64,000 nt of DNA from a bacterium (GTDB lineage Bacteria > UBA10199 > 2-02-FULL-44-16 > JAAZCA01), in contig JAJZQH010000005.1 of the NCBI GenBank assembly GCA_021810905.1, forward strand, positions 1 to 64,000. Direction: 5' to 3'. The notes under the pieces were generated by a model. The model saw only the letters and a program-made list of their open reading frames with translations. It searched no databases and had not been told where the DNA came from. The stretch's first letter is position 1; each line of letters begins with the position of its first letter. The position numbers were made by a program, and so were the translations under genes. Below are positions 1 to 8,397 of this stretch, in pieces.

Positions 1-254
1 TTGAACTGCTTCGTATGATTTCGTCGTGGTCTTCTCATCCCTTGCTCCTTTCGGTCCGTGCCTTACACGAACGTGAAAAGCAAGGCTATCACTTAACTAC
101 TTGTCCAATCTTCCGGCTCCGGCTCTCCCGGCCATGTTTTGAGTTTTCGGGACGAGCGGGATGGGTGGAGATTTTATTTCCCTCCTTGATTTTCCTCGGG
201 CACCTCAATAATAGTCCCATCTACCGCCTGGCAAGGTATTGGGATTCGATAAAA
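1..254. other. Left edge of window, no gene supported
   Basis: The frame of the following YhcG remnant stays open back to base 15, but the translation upstream of about base 255 has no resemblance to the family and looks like readthrough of non-coding DNA. I see no RNA gene, promoter or terminator here that I would defend. Confidence 0.4.
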
Positions 255-1083
255 TTGAAGAAAATAAAAAATAGTTTCGTGAAAGTCGCTTCGGCAAATA
301 ACCTCTTTGACCGTGTGGTTTCTATTCTGGAACGGGCCAGGGAAAACGTTGTTCGTTTCGTGAATAGCGAAATGATCGTGGCCTACTGGCTGGTTGGCCG
401 TGAAATCGTTGAAGAAGAGCAAAAGGGTTCAAGTCGTGCGGAGTATGGCAAACAGATCATCGACGATCTTTCCGAAAGATTAAAGAAGGATTACGGGAGG
501 GGGTTCTCCACAACGAACCTCCGATATTTCCGGACCTTTTACCTCGCTTATAGAAGCCGGACCCCCGAGATTCGCCACATCGGATATGGCGAATCGGATG
601 CTTCTGAAATTCGCCACATGTCATGTGGCGAATTGCCGGAAACGGCTCCATTCCACTCAAGCCTTGGCTGGTCCCATTATCGCACGCTGATGAGGGTGGA
701 AAATAAGCAGGCACGTGCCTTTTACGAAATCGAAGCGGCGAAAAATTCTTGGAGCCTCCCTCATCTCCAAAAGCAGATTTATTCCTTTTTGTTCGAGCGT
801 CTCCTCAAAAGCCGTGACAAGGAAGGTATGCTTCAACTGGCAAGTGAAGGCCATGTTCTCAGAAAGCCCGTGGATGCTTTGAAAGATCCGTACGTATTAG
901 ATTTTTTGAATCTGCCCGATTCCAATAGACTTCGCGAGTCGGATCTCGAGTCGGCGATAATCGGCAATCTGCAAAACTTTCTCCTTGTACATGCTTTACC
1001 TGCCAACGGAAGAGGAATTGCAGAGGGAAATAGAGCGTGAACGACGTTTGATCGAAAGTTCAAGCGCATCTGCTCCTGAAAAA
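255..1083 (+). pseudogene. YhcG/DUF1016 family protein remnant lacking the PDDEXK nuclease core
   Basis: The N-terminal helical domain of the YhcG (DUF1016) family is clear: a segment with AYWLVGREIVEEEQ, then a stretch around YGKQIIDDLSERL, the SHYRTLMRV block, and the LRKPVDALKDPYVLDFLNLP block that normally leads into the nuclease domain. Family members continue for about 120 residues with a PDDEXK-type core after FLL. Here the frame instead runs out at base 1040. In the next frame, from about base 988, the usual family C-terminus appears (MLYLPTEEELQREIERERRL). The simplest reading is an out-of-frame internal deletion near base 984 that removed the catalytic core. The start is uncertain (TTG 255 or GTG 279). 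The original stop is not identifiable, because the tail runs into an inverted repeat before aclB. Two palindromes interrupt the N-terminal part. A non-functional remnant is most likely. Confidence 0.8.
569..634. repeat. Two tandem palindromes inside the YhcG remnant
   Basis: Bases 569-595 form an imperfect palindrome with arms GATTCGCCA and TGGCGAATC. Bases 608-634 form a perfect 27-base palindrome with central T621 and arms AATTCGCCACATG and CATGTGGCGAATT. They are read in frame as two related peptides, EIRHIGYGES and EIRHMSCGEL, between the conserved FYLAYRSR and LGWSHYR blocks of the protein. This is the pattern of a small palindromic element that inserted and duplicated within a coding sequence. 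Confidence 0.8.
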
Positions 1084-1087
1084 AAAT

Positions 1088-1182
1088 CGGAACCGGGGAC
1101 CGGGAATCGGGGACCCGGAAAGGCGAATACGAAGGTGAAGGTCAGTTTGACCCGGTTCCTGGTTCCAGGTCCCGGGTCCCGG
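1088..1182. repeat. GC-rich inverted tandem repeat upstream of aclB
   Basis: The left arm (1088-1120) is built of degenerate units of the type GGGGACCGGGAATC. The right arm (1151-1182) carries the inverse type, GGTTCCAGGTCCCGGGTCCC. The two can pair over most of their length with a loop of about 30 bases. The right arm ends against the GGAGGA ribosome binding site of aclB (1181-1186), so folding could affect aclB translation. The layout matches other gaps of this window, although the unit sequence differs. Confidence 0.7.
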
Positions 1183-1190
1183 AGGAATAT

Positions 1191-2459
1191 ATGGCACAAT
1201 GTGGTATTCGCGAATACGACGCAAAGCGCATGCTCGCGGCCGAGCTGCCGAAGTATCTTGGCAGCGGGTTCGGATACGAGGGCAAGGTGGCGCTGGTGGG
1301 GCCGGATGCGGATTACGGGGCGCTCGCGAAAGAGCACCAGTGGCTCGCTAAAGAGCGGCTCGTGGTCAAGCCGGATCAGCTCTTCGGCAAGCGCGGCAAG
1401 CACGGGCTCCTGCTCATCGACGCGGACTGGAACGCGGCAAAGAAATGGATCGGCGAGCGGATGAATAAGCAGACCACCGTCGGCAAGGTCTCCGGAAAAC
1501 TCACCCATTTCCTCGTCGAGCCGTTCACAAAGCACGACGAGGATGAGGAACTCTACGTTGCAATCCGCGACGAACGCGAAAACGATGTCATCTATTTTTC
1601 GCTCAAGGGCGGGATCTTCGTGGAGGAGAACTGGGACAAGGTGATCCAGATCCCTGTACCGATCCTGGGCGATATCGATAAAATAGACATCGCGTCAAAG
1701 CTCTCAGACGCGGGCAAACATCGCGATCAGGTGGCAAGCTTCATCAAGGCTCTCTATCGCTTCTACGCCAACAACGGCTTCGCTTATCTGGAGATCAATC
1801 CCTTCACCTTCGACAAGGAAGGCAATATCGTGCCGCTGGACCTCGTGGCCAAGGTCGACGACACCGCCATGTTCGACTGCCGCAAGGTCTGGGGCGATCT
1901 GGAATTCCCCAAGGCGTTCGGCACGACCTCTTCAAAGGAAGAGGAGTACGTGAAATACCTGGACGAGCAGAGCGGCGCGTCGCTCAAGCTCACGATCTTA
2001 AATCCCAAGGGCCGCGTCTGGACGATGGTGGCAGGCGGCGGCGCATCCGTGATCTACGCGGACACGGTCTGCGATCTCGGTTTTGCGAACGAGCTCGCCA
2101 ATTATGGAGAGTACTCGGGAGATCCTTCGACTGAACTCACGTACCAGTACGCGAAGACAGTGCTCGATCTCATGACGCGGGAAAAAAATCCAAAGGGAAA
2201 ATTCCTGCTCATCGGCGGAGGCATCGCCAATTTTACCGACGTCGCAAAGACCTTCACCGGCATCATCACCGCACTCACCGAATTCAAGCAGAAGCTCGTC
2301 GACAACAAGGTGAAGATCTACGTACGCCGCGGAGGCCCCAATTACAAGGAAGGCCTCGCGAAGATGCGCAAGCTCGGCGAGACGCTGGGAGTGCCGATCG
2401 AGGTGTATGGACCAGAAACTCACATGACCAAAATCGTGTCGCTGGCTTTGAAAGCGTGA
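1191..2459 (+). CDS. aclB: ATP citrate lyase, small (ATP-grasp/citrate-binding) subunit
   Basis: This 422-residue protein matches the N-terminal half of animal ATP citrate lyase and the small subunit of green sulfur bacteria. With the large subunit it cleaves citrate with ATP and CoA to acetyl-CoA, oxaloacetate, ADP and phosphate in the cytoplasm. The N-terminal two thirds is an ATP-grasp fold (succinyl-CoA synthetase beta-like). The C-terminal part is the citrate-binding domain, with GGGASVIYADT near residue 280, NYGEYSG near 305 and the citrate-site motif RRGGPNYKEGL near 380, followed by ETHMT. The start is set by GGAGGA at 1181-1186, four bases before ATG 1191. It is followed by the large-subunit gene, in the order known from Chlorobi. 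The pair is a hallmark of the reductive TCA cycle but could also supply acetyl-CoA from citrate. Confidence 0.95.
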   Translation: MAQCGIREYDAKRMLAAELPKYLGSGFGYEGKVALVGPDADYGALAKEHQWLAKERLVVKPDQLFGKRGKHGLLLIDADWNAAKKWIGERMNKQTTVGKVSGKLTHFLVEPFTKHDEDEELYVAIRDERENDVIYFSLKGGIFVEENWDKVIQIPVPILGDIDKIDIASKLSDAGKHRDQVASFIKALYRFYANNGFAYLEINPFTFDKEGNIVPLDLVAKVDDTAMFDCRKVWGDLEFPKAFGTTSSKEEEYVKYLDEQSGASLKLTILNPKGRVWTMVAGGGASVIYADTVCDLGFANELANYGEYSGDPSTELTYQYAKTVLDLMTREKNPKGKFLLIGGGIANFTDVAKTFTGIITALTEFKQKLVDNKVKIYVRRGGPNYKEGLAKMRKLGETLGVPIEVYGPETHMTKIVSLALKA

Positions 2460-2467
2460 GAAACGTG

Positions 2468-2546
2468 TGTGTCATCGCGAGCCCCGAAGGGGCGTGGCGA
2501 TCCCATGAAAGCAGGGGGATTGCCACGCTTCGCTCGCAATGACACT
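2468..2546. repeat. Dispersed GTCATTGCGAGC-type inverted repeat between aclB and aclA
   Basis: The left arm (2468-2503) begins TGTGTCATCGCGAGCCCCGA. The right arm (2513-2546) is its inverse and ends in CGCTCGCAATGACACT. This is the widespread extragenic element with core GTCATTGCGAGC...GCGTGGCAATCCC, known from many unrelated bacteria. It fills the aclB-aclA gap and is translatable in frame with aclA, which creates a spurious upstream extension from base 2469. As a stem it could reduce read-through or stabilise the aclB message. Confidence 0.85.
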
Positions 2547-2603
2547 TTGAAGGGATCAACGATGAACGCGAAAAAAGGTGCGATAAAGGCAATCGGAGGA
2601 ACC

Positions 2604-4442
2604 ATGAATTCCGCGGAGCTCTTTACTAAAGATACCCAGGCCATCGTGGTAGGCTTCCAGCAGAACGCGATCCAGCGCATGCTGGATTTTGATTACGCGT
2701 GCGGGCGTACGAAGCCATCGGTTGCGGCGATAGTGAACCCTTCGCGCGCCGGGTGGCACAAGGCCTTCTTCGGCGCAAAGGAGACGCTGCTGCCGATGTA
2801 TCGCACCCTCAAGGATGCTACCGCAAAGCATCCGAAGGCGGACGTGGTTGTGAACTTCTCCTCCCAGCGTTCGGCATTCCCCACGACGATGGAGGCGCTC
2901 GACGATCCGAATATCCGCACCGTCGCCGTGATCGCTGAAGGAGTGCCGGAGCGCAAGGCGCGCATCATGGCCGCGGCTGCCAGGGAGAAAGACAAGTGGA
3001 TCATCGGCCCCGCCACCGTGGGCGGCGTGAAGGCGGGCTGCTTCAAGATCGGCAATACCGCGGGTACCATCGACAACATCGTCGAGAGCAAACTCCACCG
3101 TCCCGGCAGCGTTGGATTCGTCTCCAAGTCGGGCGGTCTCTCCAATGAATGCTACAACATCATCGCGCGCAACTCTGACGGGCTCTACGAGGGCATCGCC
3201 ATCGGCGGCGACGCGTATCCGGGCTCCACTCTGCTCGATCACATCATGCGCTACGAGCAGATACCAGAAGTGAAGATGATCGCGGCGCTGGGCGAGATAG
3301 GCGGCACCGAGGAGCTCAAGATCGTGGACGCGCTCAAGGCCGGAAAGATCAAGAAGCCGCTGGTGATCTGGGTCACGGGCACGTGCTCGAAGATGTTCCC
3401 GGCCGGCGTGCAGTTCGGGCACGCGGGCGCAAAGGCGGATTCCGCGCTCGAGACGGCGGACGCCAAGAACTCGGCGCTCAGGGAGGCCGGCGCCATCGTC
3501 CCGAATTCTTTCGACGATTATGGCGACGCGATCCGCACCACTTACGAAACGCTTGTGCAGGCGGGCACGATCAAACCGGCTGCGGACGTGCCTGCGCCGA
3601 AGTTCCCCCAGGACTACGCGCAGGCGCTTAAAGAGGGCGCGATCAGAAAACCCGCATCATTTATATGCACCGTTTCTAACGACAAGGGCGAGGAACTCTT
3701 CTACAGCGATATGCCGATATCAAAGGTGATCGGCGAAGACATAGGCATAGGAGGCGTGATCGGCCTTCTGTGGTTCAAGCGTCATCTTCCAAAGTTTGCC
3801 ACGAAATATCTCGAGACCGTGCTCATGCTCACGGCCGATCACGGCCCGGCGGTTTCAGGCGCTCATAACGCGATAGTTACAGCGCGCGCGGGCAAGGATA
3901 TCATCTCGTCGCTCGTTTCAGGGCTGCTCACCATCGGCCCCCGCTTCGGAGGCGCCATCGACGGCGCGGCGCAGAACTTCAAGCGCGCGTACACATCGAA
4001 ACTCACGCCGGAAGAATTTATCAACGATATGAAGAAGAGGGGCGAGAATATCCCCGGCATCGGACACCTCGTGAAGAGCGTGACGAACCCGGATATGCGC
4101 GTGACGCAGCTCAAGGAATACGTGTTCAAGAATTTCCCGAAGACCGATCTTTTGAGATACGCATTGGAGGTGGAGGCACTCACTACTCAGAAGAAGGGCA
4201 CTCTCATCCTCAACGTGGACGGCTGCATCGGCATCACTTTCGTGGATCTGCTCTGGTCGCTGCCGGATCTGTTCACGAAAGAGCAGGCCGATGAGATCAT
4301 CGACCTCGGCTGCCTCAACGCCCTCTTCGTGGTCGGCCGTTCCATCGGAATCTTCGGTCACATCTTCGACCAGAAGCGCCTCGCCCAGCCGCTCTGGCGC
4401 GTGCCCTACGACGACATCGCGTATATGACCGAGGTGAAGTGA
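2604..4442 (+). CDS. aclA: ATP citrate lyase, large (CoA-ligase/citryl-CoA lyase) subunit
   Basis: With the ATG at 2604 the protein has 612 residues, matching the known large subunits (about 608). GGAGGA at 2595-2600 precedes this start. ATG 2562, with AAGGG upstream, is an alternative that adds 14 residues. The succinyl-CoA synthetase alpha-like part holds the phospho-histidine motif QFGHAGA (His273). The C-terminal citrate synthase-like lyase part has ADHGPAVSGAHN (His413) and GIGHLVKS (His488). In the homologues I recall, the residue after the second lyase histidine is Arg (GIGHRVKS or GIGHRIKS). Here it is Leu, an oddity of unknown effect, because other citrate synthase-fold enzymes vary at that site. 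The gene forms an operon with aclB. Long open frames antisense to it are codon-bias shadows. Confidence 0.95.
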   Translation: MNSAELFTKDTQAIVVGFQQNAIQRMLDFDYACGRTKPSVAAIVNPSRAGWHKAFFGAKETLLPMYRTLKDATAKHPKADVVVNFSSQRSAFPTTMEALDDPNIRTVAVIAEGVPERKARIMAAAAREKDKWIIGPATVGGVKAGCFKIGNTAGTIDNIVESKLHRPGSVGFVSKSGGLSNECYNIIARNSDGLYEGIAIGGDAYPGSTLLDHIMRYEQIPEVKMIAALGEIGGTEELKIVDALKAGKIKKPLVIWVTGTCSKMFPAGVQFGHAGAKADSALETADAKNSALREAGAIVPNSFDDYGDAIRTTYETLVQAGTIKPAADVPAPKFPQDYAQALKEGAIRKPASFICTVSNDKGEELFYSDMPISKVIGEDIGIGGVIGLLWFKRHLPKFATKYLETVLMLTADHGPAVSGAHNAIVTARAGKDIISSLVSGLLTIGPRFGGAIDGAAQNFKRAYTSKLTPEEFINDMKKRGENIPGIGHLVKSVTNPDMRVTQLKEYVFKNFPKTDLLRYALEVEALTTQKKGTLILNVDGCIGITFVDLLWSLPDLFTKEQADEIIDLGCLNALFVVGRSIGIFGHIFDQKRLAQPLWRVPYDDIAYMTEVK

Positions 4443-4479
4443 GCCAGCCGGCGTCGATCTGGAAAATAGGCTGCTGCTT

Positions 4480-5352
4480 TCATTCCACCCAGTTCGCGGC
4501 AACCGTGCGTCGGATGCCGCGCGAGTAGCGTAACGTGGGATATCCGACTATGAGCGATATGAGCACGTTATTCCCGGCTGGAATGCCCAGCTCTTTTTTT
4601 ACGCACGGATTCTTGTTGATGAACGGCGGCGCCATGCCGATCATCGTGGTGCCGAGCCCCTGGGCGTGGGCCGCGATCATGGCATATGTGCAACATATGA
4701 CCGGGTCGAACGTGGCGCCCACCGAACCTGGAGGCGTATGGAAGAGCAGCAGCGACGGCGCCCCCCACGTCATGCAGTCGTTTCCGGTTGCGTCGTAGTA
4801 TTCGACCATCCGCGTCACCATGGGCATGAACTCCGACATGGCTTTGAACATATGCTTTCCCATCATGAGCCTGAAGAGCGGCCTGAACAGGGGACTTGTC
4901 ATCCCCTTGCTGAATTTTCTGTAGAATTCCATCATGGGTGGGATGAGCTTTGCTACGCGCTCGCGTCCGTTGATTACCGTGACCGGCGGCGGATTGCCTC
5001 CGCATGCCACCGGCGTGGTGGCGACTGCCGTGAGTATACGCTCGATCTTCTCGCGTTCGACCGGACGCTCTTCGAATTCCCGTATCGAGCGCCGCCCGTC
5101 GAAGAGCTCCTGCAATTGTCCGATGTTTGCCGCTGCCCCGTGAAGCGTGGGGAACATCTCAGCGGGAAGCTCGGCGATGCAGACTGCATCCTCCGGACAG
5201 GCTGCAATACAATGTCCGCAATAAATGCACAGATCCTCTGCATCGGAAGTGAACGCCGCAGGGCCTTCCTTGCATTTGAGAATTCCCATCGGACAACTAG
5301 TTACGCACCTGCCGCATCGGACGCATCGCTTTACGTCTACGGAACGTGTCAT
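4480..5352 (-). CDS. Ferredoxin-nitroreductase fusion protein
   Basis: The 290-residue protein begins with two 4Fe-4S ferredoxin motifs, CVRCGRCVTSCP and CIYCGHCIAACP, in the first 55 residues. A nitroreductase-like FMN domain follows, starting around RRSIREFEERPV. The C-terminal half keeps the family pattern (MIAAHAQGLGTTMIG, then IPAGNNVLISLIVGYP). Such fusions reduce an unknown substrate with electrons from the attached clusters. No signal peptide is present, so it is cytoplasmic. AAGGAGG lies just before ATG 5352 and overlaps the stop region of yggS, so the two are translated from one message. It is convergent with aclA (37-base gap). The substrate cannot be told from sequence. Confidence 0.88.
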   Translation of the reverse strand: MTRSVDVKRCVRCGRCVTSCPMGILKCKEGPAAFTSDAEDLCIYCGHCIAACPEDAVCIAELPAEMFPTLHGAAANIGQLQELFDGRRSIREFEERPVEREKIERILTAVATTPVACGGNPPPVTVINGRERVAKLIPPMMEFYRKFSKGMTSPLFRPLFRLMMGKHMFKAMSEFMPMVTRMVEYYDATGNDCMTWGAPSLLLFHTPPGSVGATFDPVICCTYAMIAAHAQGLGTTMIGMAPPFINKNPCVKKELGIPAGNNVLISLIVGYPTLRYSRGIRRTVAANWVE

Positions 5353-5361
5353 GTCTCCTCC

Positions 5362-6066
5362 TTATGTTCTATCGCCAAAGATCGCCGTGCCCACGCGCAG
5401 GATAGTGGCGCCTTCCTCAACGGCGACTTCCAGGTCGTGGCTCATGCCCATGGAAAGATCCGCGAGCGGGCGGATGGAAGATAACGCCTTGTTCAGTTCT
5501 TCCAGCGTATGACGCAGCTTGCGAAAGTACGGCCGGCTCTTCTCAGGGTCCGGATCAAAGGGCGGGATGACCATGAGCCCTCTCAGATCTAGGCGTGAGA
5601 GTGCGGCGATGCGAATTGCAAGTTCGGAAACCTCCTCAGGCCGTACGCCGGACTTGGAGGTTTCGTCTCCGATATTCACTTCCATGAGGCAAGGGAGGGG
5701 GATATCCGAGCCCACTGCCCGCCTTTTGAGTTGCCTCACGAGCTCTTCCGCGAGTTCGATTGAGTCGAGCGTTTCGATGACCGCATTCGGCTGCACTGCG
5801 TATTTTGCCTTGTTGCGCTGGAGGTGGCCTATGAAATGCCATTCGATATCGAGGTCCGCCAGTTCGCGTGCCTTGTCGCGCAGCTCCTGGGCGTAATTCT
5901 CGCCAAATATCCTTTGGCCAGCCTCGTAAGCCTCGCGAATCAGGGGTGCAGGCACGGTCTTGGATACCGCCAGTAATTTGATCCCGGCAGGATCGCGATT
6001 CGCTCGCGCAGCTGCTGCCGCAATCCGATCGCGCACCGCCGCAATATTTTCGGCAATGGAACTCAT
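5362..6066 (-). CDS. yggS: YggS family pyridoxal phosphate homeostasis protein
   Basis: This 234-residue PLP-binding protein of the YggS/PROSC family has a single alanine racemase-like TIM barrel. Visible motifs are LLAVSKTVP (the lysine that carries PLP), FGENYAQEL, WHFIGHLQRNKAKY, LMEVNIGDETSKSGV and the C-terminal DLSMGMSHDLEVAVEEGATILRVG block, split here by motif. It buffers PLP and has no known catalytic activity. The start is ATG 6066 with CAGGAG upstream. An open frame continues 16 codons further, but those codons translate the upstream AGCAACGCA repeat (MLALLALLALL) and are not part of the protein. It is co-transcribed with the following nitroreductase gene. Confidence 0.93.
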   Translation of the reverse strand: MSSIAENIAAVRDRIAAAAARANRDPAGIKLLAVSKTVPAPLIREAYEAGQRIFGENYAQELRDKARELADLDIEWHFIGHLQRNKAKYAVQPNAVIETLDSIELAEELVRQLKRRAVGSDIPLPCLMEVNIGDETSKSGVRPEEVSELAIRIAALSRLDLRGLMVIPPFDPDPEKSRPYFRKLRHTLEELNKALSSIRPLADLSMGMSHDLEVAVEEGATILRVGTAIFGDRT

Positions 6067-6082
6067 ACTCCTGACATAAGTC

Positions 6083-6205
6083 AGCAACGCAAGCAAAGCA
6101 AGCAACGCAAGCAACGTTGTGAATACCTTGTCAAAATCAACCTTTCATATCACGCGTTGCTGGCGTTTCTCGCCTTGCTAGCTTTGCTGGCGTTTTTTGC
6201 GTTCG
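6083..6205. repeat. AGCAACGCA-type inverted tandem repeat
   Basis: The left arm (6083-6116) is a run of AGCAACGCA and AGCAAAGCA units. The right arm (6153-6205) holds inverse units (GCGTTGCTGGCG, TTGCTAGCTTTGCTGGCG). The element sits between the divergent yggS and lipoprotein genes. The same unit family recurs before ychF at 27724-27789. Confidence 0.75.
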
Positions 6206-6250
6206 TGTAACTCCTTGTCAACAGTACGGATTGCCGTTATATTCCCTTTG

Positions 6251-6787
6251 ATGCGGGGGACTCGATTAATCATAATAATAGCGATTTTGCTAGTTTTTGC
6301 GGCCTTAGCCGGCTGTCTGTTCAAGCGGCAGCCGTTTAAGGGCGTGATGTACTATGGCCACGGCAAGGTCTACATCTTCCACGACAAATATTACGAGGTG
6401 GGTCAGTTGCCGGCGGGATGGGAGCGCATGAAGACCGGCGCCCGCACCATCAGCTTCTACAATGAGGAGCACAAGGCATCTATTTCAACCGATGCATATT
6501 GCGGCTTGTCCGTGAGCGACCGCACGCTCGATTCCTTCTCCGGCGATATGACGGTGGCGCTGGAGGACAAAAAGGTCACTGATGAGAAGGAATTCACGCT
6601 GGACGGCAGGGGCGCCTTGCGCATGCGCGTGAACGGCAAGGTGGACGGCGTGCCTACAGTCGTCGACCTCGTCATTGTGAGGAAGAACTACTGCGTATTT
6701 GATTTCTATTCCGTGGCTCCGGCCGGAGGGGACCCTGATGTGAATTCTGCATTTGAGGCCTTCTTCAACGGATTCCATTACGAGTAA
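6251..6787 (+). CDS. Putative lipoprotein, first gene before mlaE
   Basis: This 178-residue protein of unknown family starts at ATG 6251, with a short basic start, a hydrophobic segment (LIIIIAILLVFAAL) and the lipobox LAGC. It is therefore probably a lipid-anchored periplasmic protein. The mature part is mixed alpha/beta, with no motif that I recognise. The open frame extends 18 codons upstream, but that part has no signal-peptide character; no clear Shine-Dalgarno sequence is seen for either start. The stop is one base before the ATG of mlaE, so it is probably translationally coupled and may work with the Mla lipid transporter. That role is inferred from position only. Confidence 0.72.
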   Translation: MRGTRLIIIIAILLVFAALAGCLFKRQPFKGVMYYGHGKVYIFHDKYYEVGQLPAGWERMKTGARTISFYNEEHKASISTDAYCGLSVSDRTLDSFSGDMTVALEDKKVTDEKEFTLDGRGALRMRVNGKVDGVPTVVDLVIVRKNYCVFDFYSVAPAGGDPDVNSAFEAFFNGFHYE

Positions 6788-6788
6788 A

Positions 6789-7616
6789 ATGGCCTCCTAC
6801 ACGTTCAACATCCCCGGCAGCGATGCCGCGCAGGGTTTATCGGCTACCTTCTTTGGCGGAATCGGCCGCAGGATGCTCTCCACCATAAAGCAGGTGGGAG
6901 GGATCACAGAACTGGGCATCAGTGCGATAAAGGTAATATTTACTAAGCGCCTGGCCTTCGACGAGTTCTCCAGACAACTCTACGTCATCGGCAACCGCTC
7001 TTTTTCGATCGTCGCCCTGATAGCGCTCTTCACGGGACTTGTGATGGCCCTGCAGCTGACCGTGGGCCTCGGACGGTTCGGGCTCAAGCTCTATGTGGGG
7101 CAGGTCGTGGCGCTCGCGGTCTTCCGCGAGCTTGCGCCGGTGCTCTCGTCGCTCATGATAGCCGCCCGAGTGGGCAGCGGAATCGCCGCCGAACTCGGTT
7201 CCATGGTCGTCACCGAGCAGGTGCTTGCGATTGAGGCCATGGGCGCCAATCCCGTCCAGAAGCTCGTTGTGCCTAGGCTTCTCGCCACGACAATCGCGGC
7301 GCCGATACTTACCATCATGGCCGATATAATAGGGATTATGGGAGGCATGGTCATAGCGGTTCGCGAGGCAGGCGTGACGCCGCAGTTTTACATGGATCAG
7401 GTGCGCACGACCCTGACGCAGGACGATTTCACGAGCGGTGTCACGAAGGCGTTCTTCTTCGGCTTCCTGGTGGCCATCATATCCTGCTTCGAGGGACTTC
7501 AGACGCAGGGTGGAACAGAGGGAGTGGGGCGTGCGACAACGCGGGCCGTTGTTCTATCGTCGATAGCAATCTTTGTGTCGGATTTCTTTCTCACGAAGTT
7601 GATACTGTATTTTTAG
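6789..7616 (+). CDS. mlaE: MlaE-type ABC transporter permease
   Basis: This 275-residue inner-membrane protein belongs to the MlaE/DUF140 permease family. It has several hydrophobic helices and the conserved central block FRELAPVLSSLMIAARVGSG, then AELGSMVVTEQVLAIEAMG. The permease works with MlaF and MlaD in moving phospholipids between inner and outer membranes. The start ATG 6789 follows the lipoprotein stop by one base. The open frame reaches 12 codons further upstream, inside the preceding gene. mlaF follows after 11 bases. Confidence 0.93.
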   Translation: MASYTFNIPGSDAAQGLSATFFGGIGRRMLSTIKQVGGITELGISAIKVIFTKRLAFDEFSRQLYVIGNRSFSIVALIALFTGLVMALQLTVGLGRFGLKLYVGQVVALAVFRELAPVLSSLMIAARVGSGIAAELGSMVVTEQVLAIEAMGANPVQKLVVPRLLATTIAAPILTIMADIIGIMGGMVIAVREAGVTPQFYMDQVRTTLTQDDFTSGVTKAFFFGFLVAIISCFEGLQTQGGTEGVGRATTRAVVLSSIAIFVSDFFLTKLILYF

Positions 7617-7627
7617 CGGACAGAAAA

Positions 7628-8380
7628 ATGGTCTCGATTATCGAATTCAAAAAAGTGAGCAAGGCGTTCGGCGATAACAAGGTGCTGGAAGCCGCCGACG
7701 TCTCAATCTTCAAAGGCGAGACGATCACCATCATCGGCGGCTCGGGCAAGGGAAAGACCGTGCTGCTCAAGCTTTTGCTCGGCGTGCTCCACCCTGATTC
7801 GGGGCACGTATATTTCAAGGGGCAGGCCCTGGATTCCATGAGCGAGCGCGAACTCTCGAAGATGCGGAGCCAGATAGGCATGCTCTTTCAGGGCGCCGCG
7901 CTCTTTGATTCGCTGACGGTGCGCGAAAACGTCGCATACCCTCTGAGGGAGCATTTCCGGGATTATTCAGAGGAAAAGATTTCGCAGATAGTGGCGGAGA
8001 AACTGAAACTGGTGGGTCTACCGGGAGTGGAGTCCATGATGCCGGCGGATCTCTCGGGCGGTATGAAGAAGAGGGTGGGGCTGGCGCGGGCTATCGCTAC
8101 GAACCCCGACGTAATCTTGTACGACGAGCCGACGACGGGGCTGGACCCTGCCAACACCAAAAGGATCTGCATGCTGATAAAGTCGCTTCAGGAAAAGCTC
8201 GGAGTCACCTCTATTGTGGTGACGCACGACATGCAGGCGGCGTTTGACGTTACCGACCGGCTGGCGATGATCCACGACAGGCATTTCGGTTTTGTGGGAA
8301 CGAAAGATGAAGCTCGCTCGTCGCAGGATCCATTGGTCAAGAATTTTATCAGAGGCGAGATGGAGACGGGCGACGGATAA
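7628..8380 (+). CDS. mlaF: MlaF-type ABC transporter ATPase
   Basis: This 250-residue ABC ATPase has Walker A GGSGKGKTVLLK (residues about 37-48), signature LSGGMKKRVGLARA and Walker B VILYDEPTTGLDP, followed by a switch histidine in VVTHDM. The LSGGMKKR form of the signature is typical of the Mla/Ttg2A group. It drives lipid transport through MlaE in the inner membrane. The Walker A of most relatives reads GxSGxGKS; here the last residue is Thr, a normal substitution. It lies between mlaE and mlaD, and a palindromic repeat separates it from mlaD. Confidence 0.95.
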   Translation: MVSIIEFKKVSKAFGDNKVLEAADVSIFKGETITIIGGSGKGKTVLLKLLLGVLHPDSGHVYFKGQALDSMSERELSKMRSQIGMLFQGAALFDSLTVRENVAYPLREHFRDYSEEKISQIVAEKLKLVGLPGVESMMPADLSGGMKKRVGLARAIATNPDVILYDEPTTGLDPANTKRICMLIKSLQEKLGVTSIVVTHDMQAAFDVTDRLAMIHDRHFGFVGTKDEARSSQDPLVKNFIRGEMETGDG

Positions 8381-8397
8381 TCTGGCAAGTGATGCGC

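Noticed and set aside
985-1464. 159-codon frame overlapping the start of aclB
   Set aside because: Only its first 30 or so codons resemble a protein (the tail of YhcG); the rest is out of frame with aclB.
2556-3422. Long open frame antisense to aclA
   Set aside because: A shadow of the GC-biased third positions of aclA, without ribosome binding site or family motifs.
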